A stretch of DNA of 13,784 bases, taken from assembly GCA_947474485.1 (NCBI GenBank), contig CANJJP010000006.1:1-13784 (forward strand). Reading direction: 5' to 3'. A program made the position numbers and the translations under genes. Source of the DNA: Bacteroidota bacterium. GTDB taxonomy: Bacteria; Bacteroidota; Bacteroidia; B-17B0; Aurantibacillaceae. Shown here in pieces: positions 7,112 to 13,323 of the stretch (position 1 is the stretch's first letter; every line of letters begins with the position of its first letter). Below the pieces are notes generated by a model, which was not told the DNA's origin, searched no databases, and saw only the letters and a list, made by a program, of their open reading frames with translations.

Positions 7112-7119
7112 CAAAACTA
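7112..7119 (-). promoter_or_regulatory. -7 element of the DoxX-USP operon
   Basis: The minus strand reads TAGTTTTG (7119-7112), an exact TAnnTTTG match. Transcription would begin near 7108, giving a leader of about 12 bases before ATG 7096. There is no TTG at -33 spacing; a TGA-N6-TCA site is centred 33 bp upstream instead. Confidence 0.55.
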
Positions 7120-7141
7120 CAGCAAGCAAACTGCCCTATTT

Positions 7142-7155
7142 ATGACAGCCCTCAG
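7142..7155 (-). promoter_or_regulatory. Crp/Fnr-like operator, promoter-proximal, DoxX operon
   Basis: ATGACAGCCCTCAG on the plus strand contains TGA at 7143-7145 and TCA at 7152-7154, separated by six bases. Its centre (7148.5) is exactly 33 bp from the centre of the -7 element at 7112-7119, placing it near -41 (class II). The arms are short, so the call rests mainly on position and on the companion site 22 bp upstream. Confidence 0.5.
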
Positions 7156-7162
7156 CTAGTCG

Positions 7163-7178
7163 TATGATTTATGTCATA
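7163..7178 (-). promoter_or_regulatory. Crp/Fnr-like operator, distal, DoxX operon
   Basis: TATGATTTATGTCATA has perfect 5-base arms around a 6-base spacer and contains the TGA-N6-TCA core (7165-7176). Its centre (7170.5) is 22 bp, two helical turns, from the proximal site and about 62 bp upstream of the likely start point, the usual class I position. Confidence 0.55.
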
Positions 7179-7209
7179 ATTAACAAGGTTTGTTTTAAAG
7201 CTAAAAACC

Positions 7210-7221
7210 TGACGAATATCA
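7210..7221 (+). promoter_or_regulatory. Crp/Fnr-like operator, distal, small membrane protein gene
   Basis: TGACGAATATCA is a TGA-N6-TCA unit centred at 7215.5, 23 bp upstream of the perfect palindrome at 7233-7244. The arms do not extend beyond the core, so by itself it would be weak; its spacing mirrors that of the paired sites serving the divergent operon. Confidence 0.45.
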
Positions 7222-7232
7222 ATATTGAAAAA

Positions 7233-7244
7233 TGACTTAAGTCA
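7233..7244 (+). promoter_or_regulatory. Perfect 12-bp palindromic operator, proximal, small membrane protein gene
   Basis: TGACTTAAGTCA is fully self-complementary and fits TGA-N6-TCA. Its centre (7238.5) is exactly 33 bp upstream of the centre of the -7-like element at 7268-7275, the same offset as at the kinase and DoxX promoters. Confidence 0.6.
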
Positions 7245-7267
7245 GCGGTGTTCATTGAGAACAGTTG

Positions 7268-7275
7268 GATATTTG
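7268..7275 (+). promoter_or_regulatory. -7-like element of the small membrane protein gene
   Basis: GATATTTG differs from TAnnTTTG in its first two positions (GA for TA) but keeps the TTTG. It was chosen because it lies 33 bp from the operator centre and about 16 bases before ATG 7292, giving a leader of roughly 12 bases. It overlaps an in-frame TTG at 7265, arguing against that codon as a start. Confidence 0.35.
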
Positions 7276-7291
7276 CAAAAAACAAAACATC

Positions 7292-7630
7292 ATGAGCACA
7301 ACAACTTACACAGCCCAAACAAGCAACAACACAACAACAGTTGCAAAGCATGCTAATACAAATGGATGGTATGCTAAATTGATAGCAAAAGCAGAATTTA
7401 GCTATTTCGGTATTATAGCAATGACTATTACTATTGGTAGTATTTTAGGTGGTATTGCCGCTATGTTTGTTTTTCAAAACGACGCTCCAACTTGGCAATT
7501 AGGAGTTGCTATGATGGTATCAATGGCAAATAACGTTGCTGCAATTGGACAAGCACCCACTAAATGGGTAGTAAATACATTTGTACTTTGTGTGGTATTG
7601 AATTTATTAATTATCGCGATTAACTTATAA
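7292..7630 (+). CDS. Small integral membrane protein, function unknown
   Basis: A 112-residue protein starting at ATG 7292; an in-frame TTG at 7265 would add nine residues but lies in the promoter. The first 30 residues are polar and Thr/Asn-rich. A strong membrane helix at about 37-61 contains the small-residue run GSILGGIAA. A moderately hydrophobic segment at 69-86 follows, then the conserved-looking stretch NNVAAIGQAPTKWVVN, and a C-terminal helix at about 92-111. No catalytic motif or cofactor site is visible. It is monocistronic, bounded by a bidirectional terminator. Its promoter carries two TGA-N6-TCA sites back to back with those of the DoxX-USP operon, so it likely responds to the same regulator. 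Confidence 0.75.
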   Translation: MSTTTYTAQTSNNTTTVAKHANTNGWYAKLIAKAEFSYFGIIAMTITIGSILGGIAAMFVFQNDAPTWQLGVAMMVSMANNVAAIGQAPTKWVVNTFVLCVVLNLLIIAINL

Positions 7631-7649
7631 TTACGTAATATTCGAAAAC

Positions 7650-7686
7650 AAAAAAGCCCCCCCTACTTACTCGGGGTGGCTTTTTT
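7650..7686. terminator. Bidirectional Rho-independent terminator
   Basis: The stem pairs AAAAAAGCC-C-CCCC (7650-7663) with GGGG-T-GGCTTTTTT (7673-7686), with one C/T mismatch and a 9-base loop. T tracts form on both strands, so it can stop both the plus-strand membrane protein gene and the minus-strand nfu gene, whose stops lie 20 and 17 bases away. Confidence 0.9.
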
Positions 7687-7702
7687 ATTGGATTAAATTT
7701 TT

Positions 7703-8326
7703 TTAAGCAGCTTCACTTACAACTTCCTTCACATCATCTGGAAGCAACCGTTTTAATAAAGCTTCTATTCCTGATTTTAATGTCATGGTACTACTTGGAC
7801 AACCGCTACACGCGCCTTTCATTTGCACGGTTACAATGCCCTCGTTAAATGATTTGAAAACGATAGAGCCTCCATCCTGCTCTACTGCTGGACGAATGTA
7901 TTGTTCTAATATTTCAACGATTTTATTTTCAACATCTGTTCCTGGTACTGCATGCTCTGTAAATACAGTTTCCTTTTTCTCGAAAGATGAATCAACAGCT
8001 ACTTCTTTTGAAGGAAGTTCATTAATAATTTCTCCGCCTTTGTTTAAATAATCAGTAATAAATAAACGTAATTCAATCATTACATCATCCCAGGATGTAG
8101 CATCTGTGCGGGTTACTGTAATGTAGTTTTGTGCAACAAACAAACTCTTTACAAAAGGAAACTCAAACAACTTTTTCATTAAAGGCGCTTTTTCTGTTTC
8201 CAACACATTAGCGTATCCTGCTGTTGCCCCGTTTTCGATCATTAATTTATTAGCAACAAATTTTAATGCAGCAGGGTTGGGAGTGCTCTCCACATAAAAA
8301 GTATAAGGTATTTTTGTAGTTTCCAT
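7703..8326 (-). CDS. nfu: Nfu-type iron-sulfur cluster carrier protein
   Basis: A 207-residue cytoplasmic protein. Residues 5-95 are an Nfu N-terminal domain, with the characteristic opening ESTPNPAALKF. After a linker (about 97-130), residues 132-203 are the NifU C-terminal thioredoxin-like domain, with EQDGGSIVFKSF and the cluster-binding Cys173-x-x-Cys176 in ACSGCPSS. Two such domains assemble or carry a 4Fe-4S cluster across a dimer and hand it to target enzymes. Start ATG 8326 leaves a 5-residue lead before the Nfu domain, as expected. It is divergent from nadB. The partner enzyme NadA of the same pathway is a 4Fe-4S protein, so the pairing may be meaningful, but both are housekeeping genes and the link is inference. 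Confidence 0.93.
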   Translation of the reverse strand: METTKIPYTFYVESTPNPAALKFVANKLMIENGATAGYANVLETEKAPLMKKLFEFPFVKSLFVAQNYITVTRTDATSWDDVMIELRLFITDYLNKGGEIINELPSKEVAVDSSFEKKETVFTEHAVPGTDVENKIVEILEQYIRPAVEQDGGSIVFKSFNEGIVTVQMKGACSGCPSSTMTLKSGIEALLKRLLPDDVKEVVSEAA

Positions 8327-8357
8327 AATAGAAGTAATTTGTATTACTTTTGTATTG

Positions 8358-8365
8358 CAAAATTA
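8358..8365 (-). promoter_or_regulatory. -7 element of nfu
   Basis: The minus strand reads TAATTTTG (8365-8358), an exact TAnnTTTG match, about 32 bases before ATG 8326. The nearest TTTG upstream (8395-8392) is 26 bp away, longer than the usual spacing, so the -33 element is uncertain. Confidence 0.45.
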
Positions 8366-8373
8366 AGTATAAA

Positions 8374-8403
8374 TTGCAGATGATTAGCAGGCAAATCATT
8401 TTG
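8374..8403 (+). promoter_or_regulatory. Candidate promoter of nadB
   Basis: TTG at 8374-8376, a 19 bp spacer, and TCATTTTG at 8396-8403 (one mismatch to TAnnTTTG). The leader to ATG 8434 would be about 26 bases. An exact TACTTTTG at 8345-8352 is an alternative but has no -33 partner and lies farther away. Confidence 0.4.
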
Positions 8404-8433
8404 TTTGTTATTGTTTCTTAAAACACTTTAAAG

Positions 8434-9993
8434 ATGAGACAAGAAGTAGATTTTTTGGTGATAGGCTCAGGAATAGCAGGCTTAAGTTATGCTTTAAAGG
8501 TAGCGGAGCAGGGAAAAGTGTTCATCATTACCAAATCTAATGAGGACGAATCGAACACTAAATACGCTCAAGGTGGAATTGCTGCTGTTTTGTATGAAGG
8601 TGATACACACCAAAAACACATTGCCGATACTTTAGATGCAGGCGCTGGAATTTGCGATGAAAACATCGTAAAAATTGTTGTTGAAGAAGGAACTGAGCGC
8701 GTTAAAGAATTAATTGACTTAGGAGCTAATTTTGATAAAACACCAAACGGGGCATTTGATTTAGCAAAAGAAGGTGGGCACTCTGAACATCGTATTCTGC
8801 ATCATAAAGACATTACTGGAAGAGAAATTGAAAGAGCTTTACTTACAAAAATAAGAGCGCACAAAAACATTACTGTTTTCGATCATTACTTTGCAATTGA
8901 TATTATTACCCAACACCATTTGGGTAAAATGGTGAACTCACACACTCCTGATATTACTTGTTACGGGGCATATGTATTAAATACACGCAATAATAAGATA
9001 GAAACCATTTTAGCAAAAACTATTTTAATGGCAACAGGTGGTGCGGGGCATGTGTATGCAACTACTACCAATCCTGTAATTGCAACAGGTGATGGAATTG
9101 CCATGGTGTACCGTGCAAAAGGACATGTGCGCGATATGGAGTTTATGCAGTTTCATCCAACATCATTATATAATCCAACAGAAAATCCTAGCTTTTTAAT
9201 TTCAGAAGCAGTGCGTGGATTTGGCGCTGTGTTGCGCACCATTGATGGAAAAGAGTTTATGAAAAAATACGATGAGCGTGAAAGTCTTGCACCACGTGAC
9301 ATTGTAGCTCGTGCTATTGATACCGAAATGAAATTGCGTGGAGAAGATTTTGTTTATTTAGATTGCAGACATTTATCACGTAAAGGATTTATTGAACACT
9401 TTCCTACTATTTACGATAAGTGCATGAGTTTAGATATTGACCCATTTAAATCATTAATCCCTGTTGTACCCGCTGCACATTATTTATGCGGAGGAATTGT
9501 AGTCGATGATTTAGGAAAAACAACTATTAAAAATTTATATTCTGTTGGCGAATGTGCAGGTACAGGCTTGCACGGGGCAAATCGTTTAGCAAGTAATTCA
9601 TTATTAGAAGCTGTAGTGTTTGCTCATCGTGCTGCAGAAAGCGCCATTGAAAACGCAAAACAAAATCAATACAACAATGCAATTCCTGATTGGAATGCAG
9701 AAGGAACAGAAACTCCTGAAGAAATGATTTTGATTACGCAAAGCAGAAGAGAAGTGCAACAAATAATGAGTAACTATGTTGGCATTGTTCGCTCCGAACT
9801 CCGCTTAAAACGTGCCTTTGATCGCTTAGAAATTTTATACAACGAAAACGAAGCCTTATATGAAAAAACAATTATCTCTCCTAAATTGTGTGAGCTAAGA
9901 AATTTGATTTGCATTGGTTACCTTATCATTAAACACGCCATGCGCCGCAAAGAAAGTGTGGGTTTGCATTATATGGTGAAGTTTGGGAAGTAG
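8434..9993 (+). CDS. nadB: L-aspartate oxidase
   Basis: Oxidises L-aspartate to iminoaspartate, which quinolinate synthase NadA condenses with dihydroxyacetone phosphate in de novo NAD synthesis. The 519 residues match the family length. The N-terminal Rossmann motif GSGIAG (residues 11-16) binds FAD. TKYAQGGIAAVL near 42-53, EFMQFHPTSLY near 235-245, LAPRDIVARAID near 284-295, PAAHYLCGG near 346-354 and GLHGANRLASNSLLEA near 379-394 are the expected FAD and substrate-site blocks. The FHPTS His, APRD Arg and AHY His correspond to residues implicated in substrate binding in E. coli NadB. The C-terminal succinate dehydrogenase-like helical domain is intact. The gene is cytoplasmic, monocistronic, and ends one base before a convergent gene. 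nadA and nadC are not in the window. Confidence 0.96.
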   Translation: MRQEVDFLVIGSGIAGLSYALKVAEQGKVFIITKSNEDESNTKYAQGGIAAVLYEGDTHQKHIADTLDAGAGICDENIVKIVVEEGTERVKELIDLGANFDKTPNGAFDLAKEGGHSEHRILHHKDITGREIERALLTKIRAHKNITVFDHYFAIDIITQHHLGKMVNSHTPDITCYGAYVLNTRNNKIETILAKTILMATGGAGHVYATTTNPVIATGDGIAMVYRAKGHVRDMEFMQFHPTSLYNPTENPSFLISEAVRGFGAVLRTIDGKEFMKKYDERESLAPRDIVARAIDTEMKLRGEDFVYLDCRHLSRKGFIEHFPTIYDKCMSLDIDPFKSLIPVVPAAHYLCGGIVVDDLGKTTIKNLYSVGECAGTGLHGANRLASNSLLEAVVFAHRAAESAIENAKQNQYNNAIPDWNAEGTETPEEMILITQSRREVQQIMSNYVGIVRSELRLKRAFDRLEILYNENEALYEKTIISPKLCELRNLICIGYLIIKHAMRRKESVGLHYMVKFGK

Positions 9994-9994
9994 T

Positions 9995-10537
9995 TTATTT
10001 ATTCAAGTTCAACTCTTTACTTTCGCAATTAAATGTAGCGTTTTTCAACTTCTTGGTTTTCCCATTTTTCGAATGAATATAGGTGCCATCCCAATTGTAT
10101 TTTAATTTAATAGTTAGCGGATAGTTAATTTGTGTTTCTGATCTGTATGGCGTTTTAACTTCTAATTTACCTGCTTCATAAATCATAAAATCGTATTTCA
10201 TCAACTCATATTTAATAACAAAAGTACCATTTGGCTTAAGCTGAATAAAATCCTTTTCACTTGCTGGTTTTCTCTTAATCATTAAACTACTTTCGTATCT
10301 ATTACCAGCTGCGTCAAGTATTTCAAGCTCCCAACTAAAAAACTTTAAGTAGGAGAATTTATCCGCTTCAATTAAATTAATTTTAGATTTGCTAGTATTT
10401 GTAATTCGATATTCGAGATATAAATTATCCGAGTCGTTTTTTACTAAAACATTCTCAATAGTAAAACAATTTTTACTTTGAGAAAAGCCTGTGATAAAAA
10501 GGCTAATAAATAAGAATATCAAAAATAGTGCTCTCAC
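9995..10537 (-). CDS. Small secreted protein, function unknown
   Basis: No family recognised. From GTG 10537 the product is 180 residues and begins with a textbook signal peptide (MRALFLIFLFISLFITGFSQ), leaving a mature beta-rich domain of about 160 residues. The pattern LEYRITNTSKSKI, followed by FSWELEILDAAGNRYES, resembles immunoglobulin-like domains of the kind that carry tissue-style DUF folds in Bacteroidota, but this is impression only. Two Cys (in KNCFTI near the mature N-terminus and NCESK near the C-terminus) could form a disulfide. A TTG at 10579 would extend the N-terminus by 14 residues and overlap the upstream amidohydrolase stop; GTG is preferred because it places the signal peptide at the very start. 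It is probably cotranscribed with the amidohydrolase gene. Confidence 0.65.
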   Translation of the reverse strand: MRALFLIFLFISLFITGFSQSKNCFTIENVLVKNDSDNLYLEYRITNTSKSKINLIEADKFSYLKFFSWELEILDAAGNRYESSLMIKRKPASEKDFIQLKPNGTFVIKYELMKYDFMIYEAGKLEVKTPYRSETQINYPLTIKLKYNWDGTYIHSKNGKTKKLKNATFNCESKELNLNK

Positions 10538-10559
10538 TTGGTTTTTTTGTTTGTATATT

Positions 10560-11717
10560 TTATAAAACTCCTTTAACAATCACGTCACGTTTCTCTTCCT
10601 CCAACAGAACCAACCCAGGCTTCTTTCCTTTCTCAATACTTCCAAATTCATTTTGCATTCCTAAAAACTCAGCTCCGCTTTTTGTTGCCCAGCTTAGCGC
10701 TTGGTTTATTGAGATAGCGGGGAATTGCTTAATTAGTTTGTTTAGTTCATCCGTAATTGACAATTGATGATTGCTTGCTAAACTATCTGTACCAATTACA
10801 ATTTTGCAATTATTTTGCATAAGCAGCGGGACATTTGGAAGACTTTGCTCGATATACAAATTTGCATTGGGGCACAAACACCAAAATAAATTACTTGAAA
10901 TTTTTTCCGCAAAACGAATATCATCCTCGCTCGAAAAAGTATTATGAACTAAAGCAAGGTTTTTAGTTGAAACAAAATTTTGCAAATAGCTTTTTAAAGC
11001 TGATTTAGTAGTAGGCTTAAAATAATCAATATTTAAACTTAAGGATTCATATAACTTTATAAAATCACCAGTTCCTTTTTCAAAAAATTCGTTTTCTGCT
11101 TTGCTTTCCTGATTATGGATTGTTGTTGACTTCCCATCATTTTCATTTGCGATCAAATTCATCAACGCTAAGGAAACGCTATAAGGAGCATGAGGGGCAA
11201 GTGTTGCAATTAAATTTTTGCTTGTATACTTTTTTCTTAATTCAACTCCAGCATCGTAAATTTTTTGTGCATTTGCAGGATTAAAACCAATTAACTCAAT
11301 AAAAGTGTGGTAATGAATTTTGCTTTTCCATTTCACCTCGATGGTTGAATCATCATTACTTATATCACCAACTGCTACAATTCCATTTCGTTGCATTTCT
11401 TCATCTGCCAAACGAATTGCTTCTTGTTTTATTTCTTCACTTATCGAATTCCGTTTTCCAATAACATGCCCTGCAAAATTAACTATACCCGTTTTTTCAG
11501 GAATTAAGCCTTTTAAATGAGAAAGCTCTAAATGACAATGTGCATTTACAAATCCAGGAGTAATAATGCCTTTGTGTTTTTCTATATTGGTTTTTTCAAT
11601 ACCTTCATCTGAATACAGAACATCCAAAATTTGCCCAGCTTGATCCAAAACAATCACCCCATTATTAATAGGGTTTTGGCTTATTGGGTAAATAGTATCT
11701 GCACTAATGAATCGCAT
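10560..11717 (-). CDS. Amidohydrolase, SAH/aminodeoxyfutalosine deaminase-like
   Basis: A 385-residue metal-dependent hydrolase of the amidohydrolase superfamily. Metal-site blocks appear in the right order: NAHCHLELSHL (the HxH of strand 1) near 60-70, APHAPYSV near 173-180, TIHNQES (third His) near 199-205, LVHNTF near 255-260, and GTDSLASN with the metal-site Asp near 308-315. The composite barrel flanks (N-terminal strands, C-terminal GSIEKGKKPGLVLLE) match the ATZ/TRZ-like deaminase subgroup. The NAHCHxELS and HAPYSV segments recall Helicobacter aminodeoxyfutalosine deaminase of the futalosine menaquinone pathway. S-adenosylhomocysteine, methylthioadenosine or another purine-like amine are equally possible substrates. 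It heads a minus-strand pair with the small secreted protein. Confidence 0.8.
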   Translation of the reverse strand: MRFISADTIYPISQNPINNGVIVLDQAGQILDVLYSDEGIEKTNIEKHKGIITPGFVNAHCHLELSHLKGLIPEKTGIVNFAGHVIGKRNSISEEIKQEAIRLADEEMQRNGIVAVGDISNDDSTIEVKWKSKIHYHTFIELIGFNPANAQKIYDAGVELRKKYTSKNLIATLAPHAPYSVSLALMNLIANENDGKSTTIHNQESKAENEFFEKGTGDFIKLYESLSLNIDYFKPTTKSALKSYLQNFVSTKNLALVHNTFSSEDDIRFAEKISSNLFWCLCPNANLYIEQSLPNVPLLMQNNCKIVIGTDSLASNHQLSITDELNKLIKQFPAISINQALSWATKSGAEFLGMQNEFGSIEKGKKPGLVLLEEEKRDVIVKGVL

Positions 11718-11721
11718 GATA

Positions 11722-11752
11722 CGAAACTAATTTAAACAAACGGGCTTTTCAA
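11722..11752 (-). promoter_or_regulatory. Candidate promoter of the amidohydrolase gene
   Basis: The minus strand has TTG at 11752-11750, a 20 bp spacer and TAGTTTCG at 11729-11722 (one mismatch to TAnnTTTG). The element ends only 4 bases before ATG 11717, so the message would be leaderless or nearly so. Confidence 0.4.
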
Positions 11753-11875
11753 GTATTTTGAGCTAATTTTAAGGAATTTGTTAATAAAAGAATTATTAGC
11801 ATTACCTTAAAATCAGTAGGTTTATCTTCTACTTTAAACTTTAAAGTAAAATAAAACATAAAAAACAATAAATAC

Positions 11876-11906
11876 TTGATTATTCTAAATTCTAGCATTA
11901 AATTTG
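11876..11906 (+). promoter_or_regulatory. Bacteroidota-type promoter of the TPR operon
   Basis: TTG at 11876-11878, a 20 bp spacer and an exact TAAATTTG at 11899-11906. This is the cleanest two-part promoter in the window. The leader to ATG 11941 would be about 30 bases. The rest of the gap 11753-11875 is AT-rich and shows no feature I can support. Confidence 0.6.
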
Positions 11907-11940
11907 TAATGCTTGAAGTCTAATAATTAAATAACTAGCA

Positions 11941-12657
11941 ATGAAAAAAAATATTATCTCTTTATTATTTCTATTTGTTATTTCATGTATTTCGGCACAA
12001 AACACAAATGTTCATGACTTAATACAAAGTGCGCTTTCAAAAGATTCAACTGAAAATTACTCAGCTGCACTTAAAGATTTAAACAAAGCTATTGAACTAT
12101 CAAAACACCATAATGATACCGCAATTTGGTTGCACAGTAAAATTAGTTTAGAAAATAACGATATTAAAACAGCCAATAAAGATATTGATGAAGTAATAAA
12201 GCACAGCCATAATTATGCCGAAGCATATTTTATTAGAGGAATTATAAAAGCTAAAACGGAAAATTATGAAGGTGCAATAAAAGATTTTACAAAATCGATT
12301 GAACTAAGACCGAATTCTGCAAAAGCATATTACGACAGAGGGCTTGCTCATGCAATGATGGATGAAATTAAACAAGCAATGCAAGATTTCTCAAGAGCAA
12401 TTGAACTAGAGCCAAACTATGCTAAAGCTTATTTTAACCGTGGTTATTGGAAAGATATTATGGGTGATGTTGAAGGGGCACTTACCGATTTGTTAAAGGC
12501 AAAAGAATTAGACCCAAGCAATAAAGAAATTTATTTAGAACTTGCTGTTGTTTACGCTCGTAATAAAAAAATGAAAGAAGCTTGTCAAGAACTAGAAAAT
12601 GCTGCTGCTGCAGGACATAGTATTTCCGACGAATTAAAAGCTGAGTTTTGTAAATAA
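11941..12657 (+). CDS. Exported TPR-repeat protein
   Basis: A 238-residue protein. Residues 1-20 form a signal peptide ending in SAQ; a lipobox-like VISC at 13-16 makes a lipoprotein possible but less likely. Five or so tetratricopeptide units follow from about residue 25 to 225. The clearest are AEAYFIRGIIKAKTENYEGAIKDF, AKAYYDRGLAHAMMDEIKQAMQDF and AKAYFNRGYWKDIMGDVEGALTDL, each with the A/G/Y/A positions of the TPR consensus. Two Cys near the C-terminus (EACQEL and EFCK) may form a disulfide, as often seen at the end of Bacteroidota periplasmic TPR proteins. TPR arrays bind partner proteins; the partner is unknown. The stop codon overlaps the next start (TAATG), so the following T9SS-type protein is translationally coupled and is the obvious candidate partner. 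Confidence 0.85.
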   Translation: MKKNIISLLFLFVISCISAQNTNVHDLIQSALSKDSTENYSAALKDLNKAIELSKHHNDTAIWLHSKISLENNDIKTANKDIDEVIKHSHNYAEAYFIRGIIKAKTENYEGAIKDFTKSIELRPNSAKAYYDRGLAHAMMDEIKQAMQDFSRAIELEPNYAKAYFNRGYWKDIMGDVEGALTDLLKAKELDPSNKEIYLELAVVYARNKKMKEACQELENAAAAGHSISDELKAEFCK

Positions 12658-13205
12658 TGAAGTTTCTTTTCTTCATATTGTTTTTAATTGCAGTTAGGGC
12701 TGGAATTTCGCAAACTGGTTCATTATCAATTTCAGTAAGTACCACAAAATATAGTTGCGCTGGAGGTTCGGCAAGCATAACCGTTAACGGCGGCACTTCT
12801 CCTTTTTATTATAATTGGAACAATGGATTTCAAGGCACAAGTCAAAATAATTTAGGACCCGGTAATTATAGTGTTTCAATTGTTGACGGCAACGGAAAAG
12901 ACACATTAATTAGCATAACAATAGAAGAAGAAAAGTGTGTGGTCGGTATTTCTAATTCATTCTCTCCCAATGGGGATGATATAAATGATACATGGTCAAT
13001 TAGTAGATGGCAAAACTATCCTGATTTTAAATTATTTGTTTACAACCGTTGGGGGCAATTGGTGCATTCTCAAAAGGGAGATTACATTGCATGGGATGGA
13101 AAGCAAATAGGTGTTGACTTACCCGTTGCAACTTATTACTATATATTTTATTACTCAAGCGATAAAGAAGATATAGAAAAAGGTAGTGTTACCATCATGA
13201 GGTGA
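12657..13205 (+). CDS. Small SprB-repeat protein with type B T9SS C-terminal domain
   Basis: A 182-residue cell-surface or secreted protein made of only three parts. Residues 1-19 are a signal peptide ending in GISQ. Residues 23-90 are a single SprB-type repeat: ISVSTTKYSCAGGSASITVNGG, FYYNWNNG, LGPGNYSVSIVDGNGKDT. Residues 95-182 are a gliding-motility-associated C-terminal domain with FSPNGDDINDTW, VYNRWGQLV, AWDGK, LPVATYYYIFYY and the final GSVTIMR. That domain sends proteins through the type IX secretion system (type B sorting domain). SprB and its relatives are huge adhesins with many such repeats; this is a minimal version, complete by its own start and stop. Its ATG shares one base with the stop of the TPR gene. 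Confidence 0.9.
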   Translation: MKFLFFILFLIAVRAGISQTGSLSISVSTTKYSCAGGSASITVNGGTSPFYYNWNNGFQGTSQNNLGPGNYSVSIVDGNGKDTLISITIEEEKCVVGISNSFSPNGDDINDTWSISRWQNYPDFKLFVYNRWGQLVHSQKGDYIAWDGKQIGVDLPVATYYYIFYYSSDKEDIEKGSVTIMR

Positions 13206-13311
13206 GATATTTGATTTTACTTCTATCGCCATTCAAAAAATACGCGTGATTTAAAAGCTGCAAACAATTCAAACGATTAGGCTTTAGCTTTCAAAATTGG
13301 ACAATATTTAC

Positions 13312-13319
13312 TATGTTTG
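13312..13319 (+). promoter_or_regulatory. TAnnTTTG element directly before the last gene
   Basis: TATGTTTG is an exact match ending 4 bases before ATG 13324, implying transcription starting at or beside the start codon. The nearest upstream TTG (13297-13299) is only 12 bp away, so the -33 half is not convincing. The remainder of 13206-13311 shows nothing I can support. Confidence 0.35.
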
Positions 13320-13323
13320 TTTT

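Noticed and set aside
8381..8398. TGATT and AATCA arms between nfu and nadB as another Crp/Fnr-like site
   Set aside because: The TGA and TCA are 12 bases apart, not 6, and the position does not match the 33 bp rule.
12482..12796. 104-codon minus-strand open frame across the TPR/SprB-repeat junction
   Set aside because: Antisense to two well-supported genes and with no recognisable protein features.
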